Source of the DNA: Helicoverpa zea
Lineage: Eukaryota > Arthropoda > Insecta > Lepidoptera > Noctuidae
DNA: 64,000 nt
Assembly (NCBI RefSeq): GCF_022581195.2
Contig: NC_061459.1
Coordinates: 7,006,001-7,070,000 of the forward strand
Direction of reading: 5' to 3'
Within the stretch, counting starts at the first letter, position 1; each line of letters begins with the position of its first letter. The position numbers and the translations under genes are program-made. The notes under the pieces were generated by a model. That model was not told the DNA's origin and made no database searches. It was given only the letters and a program-made list of their open reading frames with translations. Positions 22,545 to 33,344 of the stretch are shown in pieces.

Positions 22545-25264
22545 TTAGTCTGATTCACTTTCTTCACTAGCTTCTTCAAGCCAGTCGAAAAACTTGACAA
22601 GTGAAGGCTGGTTTGCAATAGGACTCTCATTTTCTTCCAAGTTTTGGTGCCACTCCAGTAATGAATCCTCGTCAACAACATCAGCTTCATACAGTAAATG
22701 TAAGATTTGGCCACACTTGCCATCTAGCCACTCACATTTTAAACAACTGTCCTGAAAACAAAATAGTGGGGTAGAAATAAAAATAAAAAGTTTTCAGACA
22801 TCTTACTAATTTAAAAAATTATTAAAAGTACCTCCACAGCCCTCAAACAGTCCATAATTGAAGACTTTGTTTTAATATAGTTTGACAACACAGGTCTGAA
22901 ATATTTCAATATATCCTTGACGGTACTGAGTACATTCTTATTTTCAGCCAGAACAGGAATACTGAGCAGAGCTCTAACAACAAAGAAGTTAACTTCATTT
23001 AATTGGATGTTGTATGCATATCTAGATGAATTAATTTCCAAAATGAGATAATCATTCTTCAGTTTTTCTTCATACCCTCTTGCCAAGCTGTCAATAACTT
23101 CTTGCAAGAATACTGGAAAGAAAACAATTTTATTTAAAAACAAGTCGTTGTTGAAACACATTGAGAATCAAAATTAGATTTTAGATAAACAAAACATACT
23201 GTTGGTATCATCAGGAATAGGAGAATCAGGTAATGAAGAATCATCACTGCCGTCAGACGAGTAACAAGACTCACTGTCACTCCATGATTTCTCAAAGCCA
23301 ATGAAATCATCACCACCAGAGCCTGATGACTCATTTTCCCATTCTGTACTTTCTGATGTTGATTTCATCAAAGTTTTTTCTGAAATATAAATGTTTCAAA
23401 TTATCAACAAGAAAATACTGACTAAATAAATAAACTTCTATAAATATCCATTTGTACATACCATTCTCAACATCAATGCTCTCCAATATATTTCCCTTCA
23501 ATTGACTGCCAGCTTTGACAACAACGTTTGCTGCTATGATCGTGCCATTTTCAACAACAGAGTTTTCTTCTATTGTACAATTATCATCAATAAAACTGTT
23601 TACAACAGTACAATTATCTTTTATAACAACGTTGTTCATTATATGACTCCCTTTGATTGTTACATTATTGCCAATCACACAGTTCTTTCCAATCATTGAT
23701 TTTGATAAAACTGTATTATCATTAATATTGGTTCGTTCACCAATTAGAACATCTTCAATCAGTGAACAGGACCTGAAAAATATTCACCAAAACAGATGTG
23801 AATATAAACTTTTTTTTAATTTTACAAATTGAAATTTGAAAAGATATTCTCTTACCTGCTGAGAGTTGATGACTTTTCTTTGAAGATATGATTACCAATG
23901 ATGATAAAATTGTTCTGGTAAAATGAACCAGTCTCAATGGTTAATGGGTGTGTCCAATTGTGTAAGACATCCCGACTGTAATGTAAACAATGACAATGTA
24001 TCAGTATAAAACCATAAAAATTGATATGGTATTTGTTTTATACAAAAGCTGAACATACCACACTGTCTGATAAGTTTTCCAATTAGTAACAGCTGCACCA
24101 TATTGATTTCCTTTCAAAAGTGTGTAGTATAAGGAGCTGGCCATAATCTCTTCATTTATTAAAATACCATGTATGAAATCATCTCTTGTTTGAAAGTCAA
24201 AGTTGTCTGAGAATAGTGGTGGCACAGATGCGGAACAGAGTGCTATGCCTACATCAGCTAAATTATGGTGCAATTTTACCTCTGAATGGTTTAAAACTAT
24301 TTCCTGAAACAAATACAGTGTCAGCAGTTTTATCTAAAATCACAATTTATTTACATATCACAGAAGACTTATTTCAATAAACAATGTTCTTACCAATGGA
24401 AGGCTTATGGTCTTCTCAGCTGATTTAGGTTTGTACTTTTGGTGCATCAATACTTTGTTTGTATTGGCATCAGCTGCTAAGAAAATTGGCTTATCTGAGC
24501 TGATTAATGGATGTTCCCAAGACACCTTTTTGTATACAAGTGTCATTGCTGCACCTTTATCCTTCTTACATAGTTGTCTGAAAGACAACATTATTGTCAA
24601 GAGGATTTTATTGAAAGCAATATTTATTATAATTTTATAAAAACCATACAACAAAGATGACTTACTTGTGTTGTTCCAATAAAGATGCAAAATGAATATT
24701 TGTCACACTGTTGACTCCCATTAACACAAAATTACCCTTAACAAGAGCAGCAGCATCAATTTCCCTCATCACATCACCCATAGTCTGGCATGTGTCAGAC
24801 ATCATTACTTGAACATCCATTGAAACATTCCATATTGCTTTATTTTCAATGCAGTTCCTGAAAAGCATAAACATTTTCTTTAATTAATGTTTCACACTTT
24901 TATATTTAGTTAATAAAAGAAACAGGCAATCACTTCGTTTAATAATTATTGTAATTTAATAAAGTTACCTAATGTGATCCTTGATTTTTTGGCCATCTTG
25001 ACTGCAAAATAAAATTACTTCTCCTACTCCACCACGCGAAAGAGATTCTAGTACATAATCAATAAGAGGTACTCCTGCAACTGTTAGTAAGCCCTGTAAT
25101 ACAAAATCGTCATTTAATTTCCACCAATGTATTATCAATATATTACGAAAAAAATATAAAAATTAGCTCACCATTGGTTTGTTATCACAAATTGGATTAA
25201 AATGTTTATTAAATGTATCCATTATAACCACCGCCTGGACAATATTTTCCTTATCTATCTCCAT
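22545..25264 (-). CDS. EIF2B5: Translation initiation factor eIF2B subunit epsilon (ten coding exons, complete)
   Basis: This is the catalytic subunit of the guanine-nucleotide exchange factor for eIF2. Minus-strand exons: 25264-25172, 25093-24969, 24857-24666, 24577-24394, 24303-24059, 23975-23856, 23772-23462, 23379-23200, 23112-22832 and 22751-22545. All junctions are GT-AG and in frame, giving 645 aa (human 721). The N-terminus is a nucleotidyltransferase-like domain (QAVVIMDTFNKHFNP, LLTVAGVPLIDYVLESL), followed by a left-handed beta-helix of hexapeptide repeats (MIGKNCVIGNNVTIKGSHIM and on). After an acidic Ser/Asp-rich linker comes the W2/HEAT catalytic domain with LILEINSSRYAYN and the acidic-aromatic end FFDWLEEASEESESD. 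Its first exon is head-to-head with BBS7 (616 bp between start codons). Confidence 0.96.
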
Positions 25265-25880
25265 TTTAATTTAGTAATGTAATCCTATATAATTCTTATT
25301 AATTTTCCACAATAATAATCGCGTACGGCTTACTTGCTTTGCACCTGAACTGAACACGAACCCACTTTTACGACAATTTGACGTTGTCAATTTTTGACAC
25401 TGACAAATAGAAGCGGTGTGCTAAAAGGCTTTTTTTTATTTTTGTAGCAAATGATAAAGATATAGCTCATGATAAAGCCTTGTTCTGCATATTAGTCTTA
25501 TAGTCACATCGATGCGATGCGATGGTTAGCGATTCATTGCAGAGCTACTATCCTAGGCCGTTAGTCTTAGTCGTATTATTATATGGAATAAGACACCATA
25601 AATCCCTTAGGTAATAGATATAATCGAAACTGGATCTACGCGTGTAGTTCAGTCATTTATCCCTTTTTTTTAATTACATCTTTAATCTAAAGTACCTTTA
25701 CCTTACAAAGAATTTTAGCGGAACTGAAAATTTGTCTGGAAAATAAAAAATACTGAACATTTGTTGGTATCGCGTAACCTAGGAAATATCAACTGAATCT
25801 AGTATAGGTAATATTTAATTGTCTCGTAGAATATCCTTAATTGCAGAGCATTGAAAATCTACGTGAAGAATAGATATAAC
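25265..25880. promoter_or_regulatory. Shared divergent promoter interval, eIF2B-epsilon (minus) / BBS7 (plus)
   Basis: Only 616 bp separate the two start codons, so both 5' UTRs and promoters must lie here. It is AT-rich; a run of ATGCGATGCGATGG-type words lies near 25510. I see no TATA box or other decisive motif. No additional gene is seen. Confidence 0.5.
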
Positions 25881-28800
25881 ATGGATTATGATTTATCACG
25901 AATAGATTACACGATATGTGGCATCACATATCCGGACACACTGAAAATATTACCTCCTTCTGGACAAAAACTTGAACAAAAGGTACGTTTGTTACCACTT
26001 TTTTAAGGTCGCGAAAGAATACGACGTTCTAATTTAGGTGAAGTGTACAGATGATCATCTTTATCATTAGAGTTCCAATGTAGGTATTTATAGAACATAC
26101 CTACCACGTTCATAGTCGCTTCTACAGAGTCCTCCATTGAAAGCTCACTTGATAATACAGGTGAAAATAGAATAGTTCATAATTAGTTTGCAGTTGGTGA
26201 TAAAAATGGAGTCTTGCAATGTTTGACCATAAAAGATGAAGAGCCTGTGGTTCAATTCAAAACATTACCGGGCAAACCAATAACGTCTGTCCAACTAGCA
26301 AGTAGTTTGGGTAAGTCAAATTCTTCAGAAGAGATCAAGAAAATCTATTTTACTTGAGTTTACTTATATCCAAATTCACGTAGTAGTTCCCACACGGGTG
26401 AAAACGCTGAAAGAATCTAGTAAAATAAATATAAAGATATGCACTATAAGCACATGACGATTACCTAATCATGATAATATACATACATAAATACGTGTTC
26501 CATATAAATAGGTATTTAACGGTTTCTTTCTTGTTTGTATACCTACATCTCTGGTCTTTTATAGTAGTACCCTGGTATTTGTATAAAACCTATGTTTTTA
26601 TTGTAGGAACTCAAGCAGATAAGATATTCACAGCTTCAGGTAATGAAGTCAAAGGATATACAAGAAAAGGAAAGGTGTTCCTCAGCATCGAAACTTCTCT
26701 CACGGAAACGATCACTTCAATGCAAGTTATTTTCTTATCACATATCCAAATCTGTTAAATGCCCACGTAGATACCTTTCTGTAGGTAATAGGTATCTACT
26801 TTTTTTTAGTTCTTCGATCACAACTACTTTTCAGGTGCATTATTGGAAGTGATTTGATATTATGCAGCGGTCGAACGGTTACTTACTATAGAGATCTTCG
26901 GGAGTATCATTCGTATATTTGTGACGACAGAGTTCTCGACATAGCAGCATTTGCGGTACCTAATGTCAGAATTATTTATTTGATTGCTTATCGTAATAAA
27001 AGTCTCACCGGCTGAATTTTGCATAACTGTGATTACAGAACACAAGAATTCGACTGTTGGTTTTAATCGCTAACAAAGGAGCAATTCTCCTAGAAAATGG
27101 AAAACTTATATCTCGAACGGTAATTTCATCGGGTCCATCCCGATTAGCTGTTCCGCCTTCAACACATGCAACAGATATAGTCGCTTTCTACGGAGCTGGA
27201 GATGGGTCTATAGGCCTCATTTCTTATGAAGAGCAAGTGTCATTTATAACTAAGTGCTTACTTAAGCTTTTGATGTAGATAAATACATACCACTTATAAT
27301 CCCAAGATATATTTTTTACAGATTTACACTATCAAGTAAATGCTTAGTGGAAGGAAGAGGATTGGGCTCGGTAGTATGTCTCGGCTGGTACTTCAATAAT
27401 GGTAACTTCCATTTAAGTGTTGGTCGTCACGATGGCTCCATCCAGTTGTATCTCGTCGACATGGAGAATTTTGGTGAAAAACCACGTCTGAAGTACACTT
27501 ATGTTTGTATTGGTTCATAGAACTTCAGCAATATTTCAATTCTATGTTCTCAGAAGATCACCTCAGTCTACCTATATATTTTCTTTTAGTTCTGCGGAGA
27601 ACCTGTGACTTCGGTTACTGGCGGGTGCGTGGGTATCGATGAACCTGAATTACTCGTGGCAACTTTTTCGGGAAGAGTTTTTGCTCTAAGGTCCAGCCAC
27701 TTAGTGACTGGGGCTAAGATTCCACAAGACAACTTAGCAGCAAGACGAGGAAAACTTGAGTACGTTAGTTAAAGGTTTTTTTATGACCACTTCACCTTAC
27801 AGCGCTGCGCGTAGTTAGTCACTCATTTTTCACATTTCATCGATTTTCCTATTTTCGAATAGGTAAATAAGTGTATTCATTTTATATCTATCAGGGTAGA
27901 AGTTGCACGTTTAGAGAAACAAACTGCAAATGAGAGGGAAAAATATCAAAGAAACACTCGGTCTCTGCACGCTGGGTTGTCCACACCACCGCTGCTGGAT
28001 ATTCAATATGAGGTAAATACACAACTCCCAACTAATTAGGTACTAACTTAAATTTTTTTGATAATCATCAGGCACGGTGGAGTGATGACTTGCGCAAGAC
28101 GGCTGGCAGGAGCTGGATGCGAGAAGCGGAAAATCGATCTCAGTGGCGTGCACTTGGAGAGGCCTATGTCCAGCAGTGGACTGCGATAGGCTGATGATGA
28201 TGATGATTTTTTTTTGTCCCCTTATTTGGGATCTTTCCCAAAAATAATTACTGTTTAATCTTAACAGTTGTTAGGAGCAACAAGCGACGGGTGGCAAGAG
28301 GTGAGAATTACATCTGCAGTTCCGTTGGATATGCTTTTTATTTATTGTAACACGAAGCTGGAAATGCAAACGGACACAGCAGCCGTTTTGAGTATCTGTT
28401 CGTCAAAGGTAATTTATTTTGTATCTTATTTAGTACTCTGGTAATTACATTCATTCATATTTTGTATTGTTTCTTAGGATAACGGGTCCGATTTACTTGC
28501 TTCTGTAAGATGTCAAGCTGGAACGCGAAGAGTTTGGGTAAAAATGAGAGATATGCTTGATTGTTCTACGGAATCAAGATTTCAGGGAAAACGTGTCCTT
28601 ATTTACGCGCTACCCGCAGGCGCACCGAGAGTAGCTCGGCTAGTTACCCTTAAATTACCAGCTCTACCTTATTATTCTGGCCATGAAGCATCGGAAAAGG
28701 ATCACGAAAAGGAAAGGTAAGGAAGTCATTATGTAGATTGTAATATAAATTCTACCTACAAAATGTGATCCTGACCAAGATTCCTAAGACGACCCACTGA

Positions 28801-30591
28801 CCAGATTTTTATCTAGAAGATCAGTGTCCAGTAGATATTGTAGATGACCCCCTAAAATTTTTGCAGAATTTGGTGTCAACTAGAAGTCTCAGGAAGCTTT
28901 TCTGTAGCTGAAATTACTTCTTGGCTTACGGAAGCTTTGCCTGGTGAACTTCCTAGGCCGGCGGCGAATGTAACATTTACCAGATCACACACTCTTCTAG
29001 AAACTGTCTTAATTTGTCAATATCAGTAAGTTAACTTTGAATAGTATCTAGGTATAGCTCAATATCTTAATCATATTTTGTGATTCATTCTTATCTGTTT
29101 CGGCTTTCGGCAGACGAGGGCTGGCAATTTTCAAATCTGACAACGTATCTACTATAGCAACAATTCGAAATATAATGTCGAACTGTTCAGTGGAGAAGAG
29201 CATTCGCGTGGAAATATCTTGCGGTAGGTACCTAAGCATGAAGAAATAATGTTTTAGACTCGATATCGGTACTATATGTATAGGCTCTAATCATTTTAAT
29301 TTCACATTTACAGACATTCCAGATTATTGTTGTATAAGGGCATTTAAAAATTTGGAAAATAAATTCAAGCAAGAGTATCAAAAGAACAAAGATCTTATTT
29401 TGAAAAATGCTATCAGGTGAGTTCCATTTGGTATTTTCCCGGCAAAATTCTTCGGAGACACCACTTAACAAAGGTTGTGGTGAGGACACCTAGTTACCTA
29501 CTCATTAAATTTATGAGGGAGGGGAAATGTTTAGTAGGTAGGAGTTACCATATAAATCTAAAAAGTAGAAGTGCCAAGGAGGCATATTTGTGTCCGAGCA
29601 ATTTTAGCACCTGGAATGCGTGTTCAAATAAACGTCTAGCGCTCGCTGATGAACGCTATCTGAAAAAAAAATATTTTCGAATATGCTGCTGGACTCCGAG
29701 TAAATAACCCACTATAGTTCGGCCATTCAGAGAATGCGTTCCTGACACGTCGCGATTGAACTGACGACGTAACTACATTCATTGATTATTGATATAATAA
29801 TGTTGTTTTAATGCTCCTCAATTGTTAAAACGGTAAACAACCAGCAAAAATATTTTTATCGTAACTGCAACGCCATTGCAAAGTTACGTCGTCAGTTCAA
29901 TCGCGACGTGTCAGGAACGCATTCTCTGAATGGCCGAACTATAGTAGTGGTATTGGTTATACCGCCAAGGGTTGGTCGCCAGAGCCTATGTAATGCAGGT
30001 AGGTACCTACCTATGTAATGATTTTAACGCGACTCCAATTCGACCGTTGGACTACAAAGAACATTTACGATTACGACTACTTACGAATACCTAATAAATA
30101 TATAACTAATGGCATTGTCAGATAACATTAAAATTATGTATTACAGTATGTTGGACTTGGACAGTTCAATGAATGAGGAAGGCCCTATAATGTGTCAAGA
30201 ATATGCTCGAGTATGGGATTCCAGGGAGAGTATCAATGAAAACCAATTCAATGAGCTCGTAGGTAAGACCTGTAAGAAATAGGAAATTGCTCTTGTAAAA
30301 GCACTTTACATTATAGAAATATTCGCTCGGTTTTAAACGCAATAACCGCGAACCTAAACAACTATCGATTTCTGCCAGGACTTCGTCAGTTTTTGATGCT
30401 GTTCGGCACATAAAATTGTTTATGTCTTCACAGAGGCGGTTTTGCAGTGGTACTCGGATTTACGGGCATTAAGTCTACATGAGAACAACAGTAATGAAAC
30501 TTCTAAATTACGAGCTGCTCTAACTGAATACCGACTGGATGATGTATACAAAATACTTTCTAGCAATTCTTCATCTTTACAAGAGTTCTAA
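25881..30591 (+). CDS. BBS7: BBSome subunit BBS7 (fifteen coding exons, complete)
   Basis: BBS7 is a core subunit of the BBSome coat that moves membrane proteins in cilia. Exons: 25881-25982, 26187-26310, 26607-26721, 26835-26955, 27039-27232, 27322-27502, 27590-27759, 27895-28012, 28268-28408, 28478-28716, 28867-29025, 29114-29223, 29314-29416, 30147-30262, 30434-30591; total 716 aa (human 715). Matches include FKTLPGKPITSVQL, KIFTASGNEVKGYTRKGK, FLSIETSLTETI and VTSVTGGCVG in the N-terminal beta-propeller, a coiled coil (VEVARLEKQTANEREKYQ) and the C-terminal GAE/platform/alpha region. The introns after exons 3 and 5 must begin with GC rather than GT: only GCAAGT at 26722 and 27233 keeps frame and alignment. 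Introns 8 and 13 carry transposon insertions. It is tail-to-tail with ferritin (88 bp between stops). Confidence 0.95.
28071..28206 (+). mobile_element. 5'-truncated RTE-clade non-LTR retrotransposon 3' end
   Basis: Inside BBS7 intron 8 an open stretch encodes the last ~40 residues of a lepidopteran RTE-type reverse transcriptase: ARWSDDLRKTAGRSWM, then REAENRSQWRALGEAYVQQW, then TAIG and stop, followed at once by the (TGA)n tail characteristic of this clade. The 5' part is missing, as expected from target-primed insertion that stopped early. It lies in the same orientation as BBS7 and within an intron of 255 bp, of which it makes up more than half. Confidence 0.85.
29715..29941. mobile_element. 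227-bp MITE with 60-bp perfect terminal inverted repeats (copy 1)
   Basis: The element starts TAGTTCGGCCATTCAGAGAA and ends with the exact reverse complement. The arms 29715-29774 and 29882-29941 are identical over 60 bp. It is flanked by TA on both sides (29713-29714 and 29942-29943), a Tc1/mariner-like target duplication. It carries no coding sequence and lies in BBS7 intron 13. A second copy at 43669-43895 differs at only two positions. Confidence 0.9.
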
Positions 30592-30626
30592 ATGTTGCAT
30601 CGTGCCTTAAAATGGTCTTGTAAATT

Positions 30627-30632
30627 ATTAAA
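30627..30632 (+). terminator. Variant poly(A) signal ATTAAA for BBS7
   Basis: ATTAAA lies 36 nt after the BBS7 stop and is followed by a T/G-rich stretch (TATATTTGTTTTG). Cleavage here would bring the BBS7 transcript to or into the 3' end of ferritin on the opposite strand. Confidence 0.45.
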
Positions 30633-30679
30633 GAAGTATATTTGTTTTGACATAAATATATTTAAGGTGTTTCATTTAA

Positions 30680-31369
30680 CTACTGTCTTGTTTGTGTATG
30701 TATTCTTTCAAGTTCTAAATCATAATGGTAAAGGGCATGGGTATTATCGCCAATTGCCATTAGTTTTGTTATGTGGGTAGCCATTTCATTAATAGATTTT
30801 ACTTGATCCGTCAAAAATTGAGATGTGACGAAATCTGCATAGTGAAAATCTTTGAGTTCCTCAGCTAGTTTAACTCCATTTTCTAAAAGCTGGAAAGAAA
30901 CCCACTGACTAAGCCTTTCAATACTATAAATTGATATAAGAATAAACACCGAAAAAAATCTTACCACAGTAATTTCTTTCTCCATACAAAGTCCTTGTTT
31001 AAATGCGTCAAGAAGTGTTAGATCCTTGTTCGGGGTTGGTGGTTCCAATCCAGGTATCAAAGGTGTTCCTCCTCGCAATATCTGATAATTTATGAATTTC
31101 TGCATGTGATCTAATTCTTCTTTATACATTTTCATAAAAAATGCACCAGCACCAAACTGTGATTTCGAAGGATGAAGAAATGTCACAGCTATGTTTAGAT
31201 AATCCTGCCCAGCTTGCTGCTCCGCCTTAATTTGTTTGTTCACTGATTCCTCAATTTTTGAGCTGTAGTTACTCTTGTAGTATGTGTTTTTTCTATTTAA
31301 TAAAATTATAGGAAACTGTTTTCTACAAACATAAAATTCAAAAAGGAACACATTTTTTTTCGAAAACAT
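30680..31369 (-). CDS. Ferritin, H-type with probable mitochondrial presequence (two coding exons)
   Basis: Ferritin stores iron in a 24-subunit shell after oxidising Fe(II). Exons 31369-30965 and 30889-30680 give 204 aa; the 75-bp intron (30964-30890, GTAAGA...TTCCAG) is a multiple of three and has no stop. Ferroxidase ligands of H chains are all present: Glu in IKAEQQAGQDYLN, the Tyr of the same helix, EExxH in YKEELDHMQKF, Glu in CMEKEITV and Gln in LTDQVKSI. The first ~38 residues (MFSKKNVFLFEFYVCRKQF, then basic and poor in acidic residues) resemble a mitochondrial targeting peptide, and no secretory signal is evident. This points to the mitochondrial ferritin type (Drosophila Fer3HCH-like) and away from the secreted insect ferritins. 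No iron-responsive element was noticed. Confidence 0.92.
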   Translation of the reverse strand: MFSKKNVFLFEFYVCRKQFPIILLNRKNTYYKSNYSSKIEESVNKQIKAEQQAGQDYLNIAVTFLHPSKSQFGAGAFFMKMYKEELDHMQKFINYQILRGGTPLIPGLEPPTPNKDLTLLDAFKQGLCMEKEITVVRFFSVFILISIYSIERLSQWVSFQLLENGVKLAEELKDFHYADFVTSQFLTDQVKSINEMATHITKLMAIGDNTHALYHYDLELERIHTQTRQ

Positions 31370-31537
31370 CTGTTGAATTTCGATAGTTTATTAAACACTA
31401 GGTATTTTGGTCAGATACATTGAGGTCTGATAGTAAATAAAAATACAAGACATTGACATTTCGCCCTACTCTAGTAGGCATTTTCGCCCGGTTCAAAACG
31501 ACATACAAAACGCAAACGTAACGACTTGTCCAGCTAA

Positions 31538-31857
31538 AGCTTAGGACGCACTGCGATTAAACGCGCGTGGTTTATGAACAGCTAAAAACGCAACAACGCG
31601 CATCAGTATGTACGCACTGCGGCTAGCGTTTTGCCTACATTTGTTTAATTTCACCTCAGATCAAATTGAATAAAAACCGAATGCGATTAAGCGCCGTACA
31701 TGCGCCTCCTGGGACACAAACAAACCGCGGCAAAAATGTAACAAGTTACATTTTTTTAATCAGTCACTGAAAAAAATCAGTAATGCGTGCAGTTTTGCTG
31801 GTTCAGACCTAAACCAGGGCTTAAATGCGGGCGTTTAATCGCTGTGCGTGCTAAGCC
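31538..31857. mobile_element. PIF/Harbinger-like MITE, 320 bp
   Basis: The left end AGCTTAGGACGCACTGCGAT and the right end, reverse-complemented, GGCTTAGCACGCACAGCGAT share ~29 bp with three mismatches, continuing TTAAACGC. TAA flanks both sides (31535-31537 and 31858-31860), the three-base target duplication typical of PIF/Harbinger. There is no transposase frame. It lies between the ferritin 5' end and the 3' end of MRPS6. Confidence 0.7.
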
Positions 31858-32326
31858 TAACGGACGGAAGTTTTTGACATAAGTCTTGATTTTTTTATAA
31901 ATTCATTCAGTAGTCAGAGGGGAGTGTCCGATTTTTTGTGACTAAAACCAACCAATGACCCTTCCAGAGCCCTTTGTATGTTTTAAAAATTTTACAAATG
32001 CTCTCATACTAGAATTGACAAAATCTCAATGATTTAGTGTCCCGATAATTAATTTGAGAGATGGATTGAGAAATGCCCATCTGCCGATTCCGATCAAATA
32101 GGTTTTCTCATAGTCCCCAAATGCCAAATGACGTTAAGCTATATGCTATTCTGATCTTATATGGGCAGATGTCCAGTGTCCAGGATATCTGCAGTGTTGT
32201 GTTGGTTCAACATAACTCTTGGATTTTTGACTGGACTGGGTTTTGGAGTATTAGTGATAAAGTGATTTTTTAAAGAGACATAGTTTTGGCTTTGAATTTA
32301 AAAGAAATCAATTAATTTAACAAACA

Positions 32327-32332
32327 TTTATT
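32327..32332 (-). terminator. Poly(A) signal AATAAA for MRPS6
   Basis: The plus strand reads TTTATT, so the minus strand has AATAAA about 110 nt after the MRPS6 stop codon. It is the nearest canonical signal. Confidence 0.55.
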
Positions 32333-32440
32333 GAAACTAATTATCACTAAAGTAGGTCCTAAAATATTATACACTATTCACACTTTTTAACTGTTGCATT
32401 ATAATTAAACTTAATGTTTTTCTTACTGAAAAGGTTTTAT

Positions 32441-32893
32441 TTACTTTTGGAAAGGATAGTAATCAAGGCCAGAATTGTATTTGAATTTATGTGTGAATCG
32501 ATTTACTTGTGTTTTTCCAACTTCGATCATTTTCTGGACTTCTTCTCTGTATGCCGGTGGCAGAAGTTCTTCTTCTAAAGTGCAATTATTGTCACAAGTT
32601 TCTTCACTCTTAAAAATTCGTCGCCTTATCACATCCACGTCTCTGCTGTATTCTTCTTTCAAATCCCAGACTGCTTTGGTCGCAGTATCAATTTTGAAAA
32701 CAAAATAATTGGCTTCCTTGTGAACTATACCATGAGCAGTAGTTTTGTAAGGCATAGGTCTGAAGCCCAGGTTATCTATATTCCTTATGATACCTCCTCG
32801 ATCGAAAATTGCTTGAGAAATTCTTTTGAGAGTAGTTTTAAGTTCTGGTTTAGGCATCGCACGTAACATGAGAGCTAGCTCGTAGGTAGGCAT
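32441..32893 (-). CDS. mRpS6: Mitochondrial ribosomal protein bS6m (MRPS6), single exon
   Basis: This is a component of the small subunit of the mitochondrial ribosome, 150 aa from the ATG at 32893. The S6 fold is recognisable: MPTYELALMLRAMPKPELKT (first beta strand and helix), FDRGGIIRNIDNLGFRPMPY, a conserved HGIVHKEANYFVFKIDTAT strand and the RDVDVIRRRIFK strand. The C-terminal extension (PPAYREEVQKMIEVGK...) is usual for metazoan MRPS6. It is intronless and divergently oriented to THOC2 with 451 bp between start codons. Confidence 0.95.
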   Translation of the reverse strand: MPTYELALMLRAMPKPELKTTLKRISQAIFDRGGIIRNIDNLGFRPMPYKTTAHGIVHKEANYFVFKIDTATKAVWDLKEEYSRDVDVIRRRIFKSEETCDNNCTLEEELLPPAYREEVQKMIEVGKTQVNRFTHKFKYNSGLDYYPFQK

Positions 32894-33344
32894 GATAAAT
32901 ATATATTTTGGAATTCAGGAAATAAGAAGAAGCAGAGGTTATGTTGATGGAATTACAGTTTCAGGTGACATTTGACAATTTCATTTGAGTTTGACATAAG
33001 GTGATGGGTGTTGAGTCTATGTGGTCTATGCCTCTAAACAGGATAATGCTCTTTCTCAAGAAATAAAAAACTACTTGAATTGATCTTGCATATTTTATTA
33101 GACCCCTGACTCTTTATATTAATATAGCATTATCGTCTGCCTCTCCATTCAGTCTTCGGTTTCATGAAAAATATCAAGAACTCAAAACGTTTTGAGCATA
33201 CTGTAAATGACGCGAACGCAAACGCAAGAATTAAAAAAAAACACACTAAGCAAATCAATCATGGCGACAGCGTGTGCTATGCTTTGGTGAATGAAATAGT
33301 AAATTGACAATATCGGAAGGAAATCTTTTCGGCTGATTCTAACC
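32894..33344. promoter_or_regulatory. Shared divergent promoter interval, MRPS6 (minus) / THOC2 (plus)
   Basis: The 451 bp between two head-to-head start codons must contain both promoters. It is AT-rich with no TATA box or motif strong enough to name. A run of A/C near 33233-33245 is the only low-complexity feature. Confidence 0.5.
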
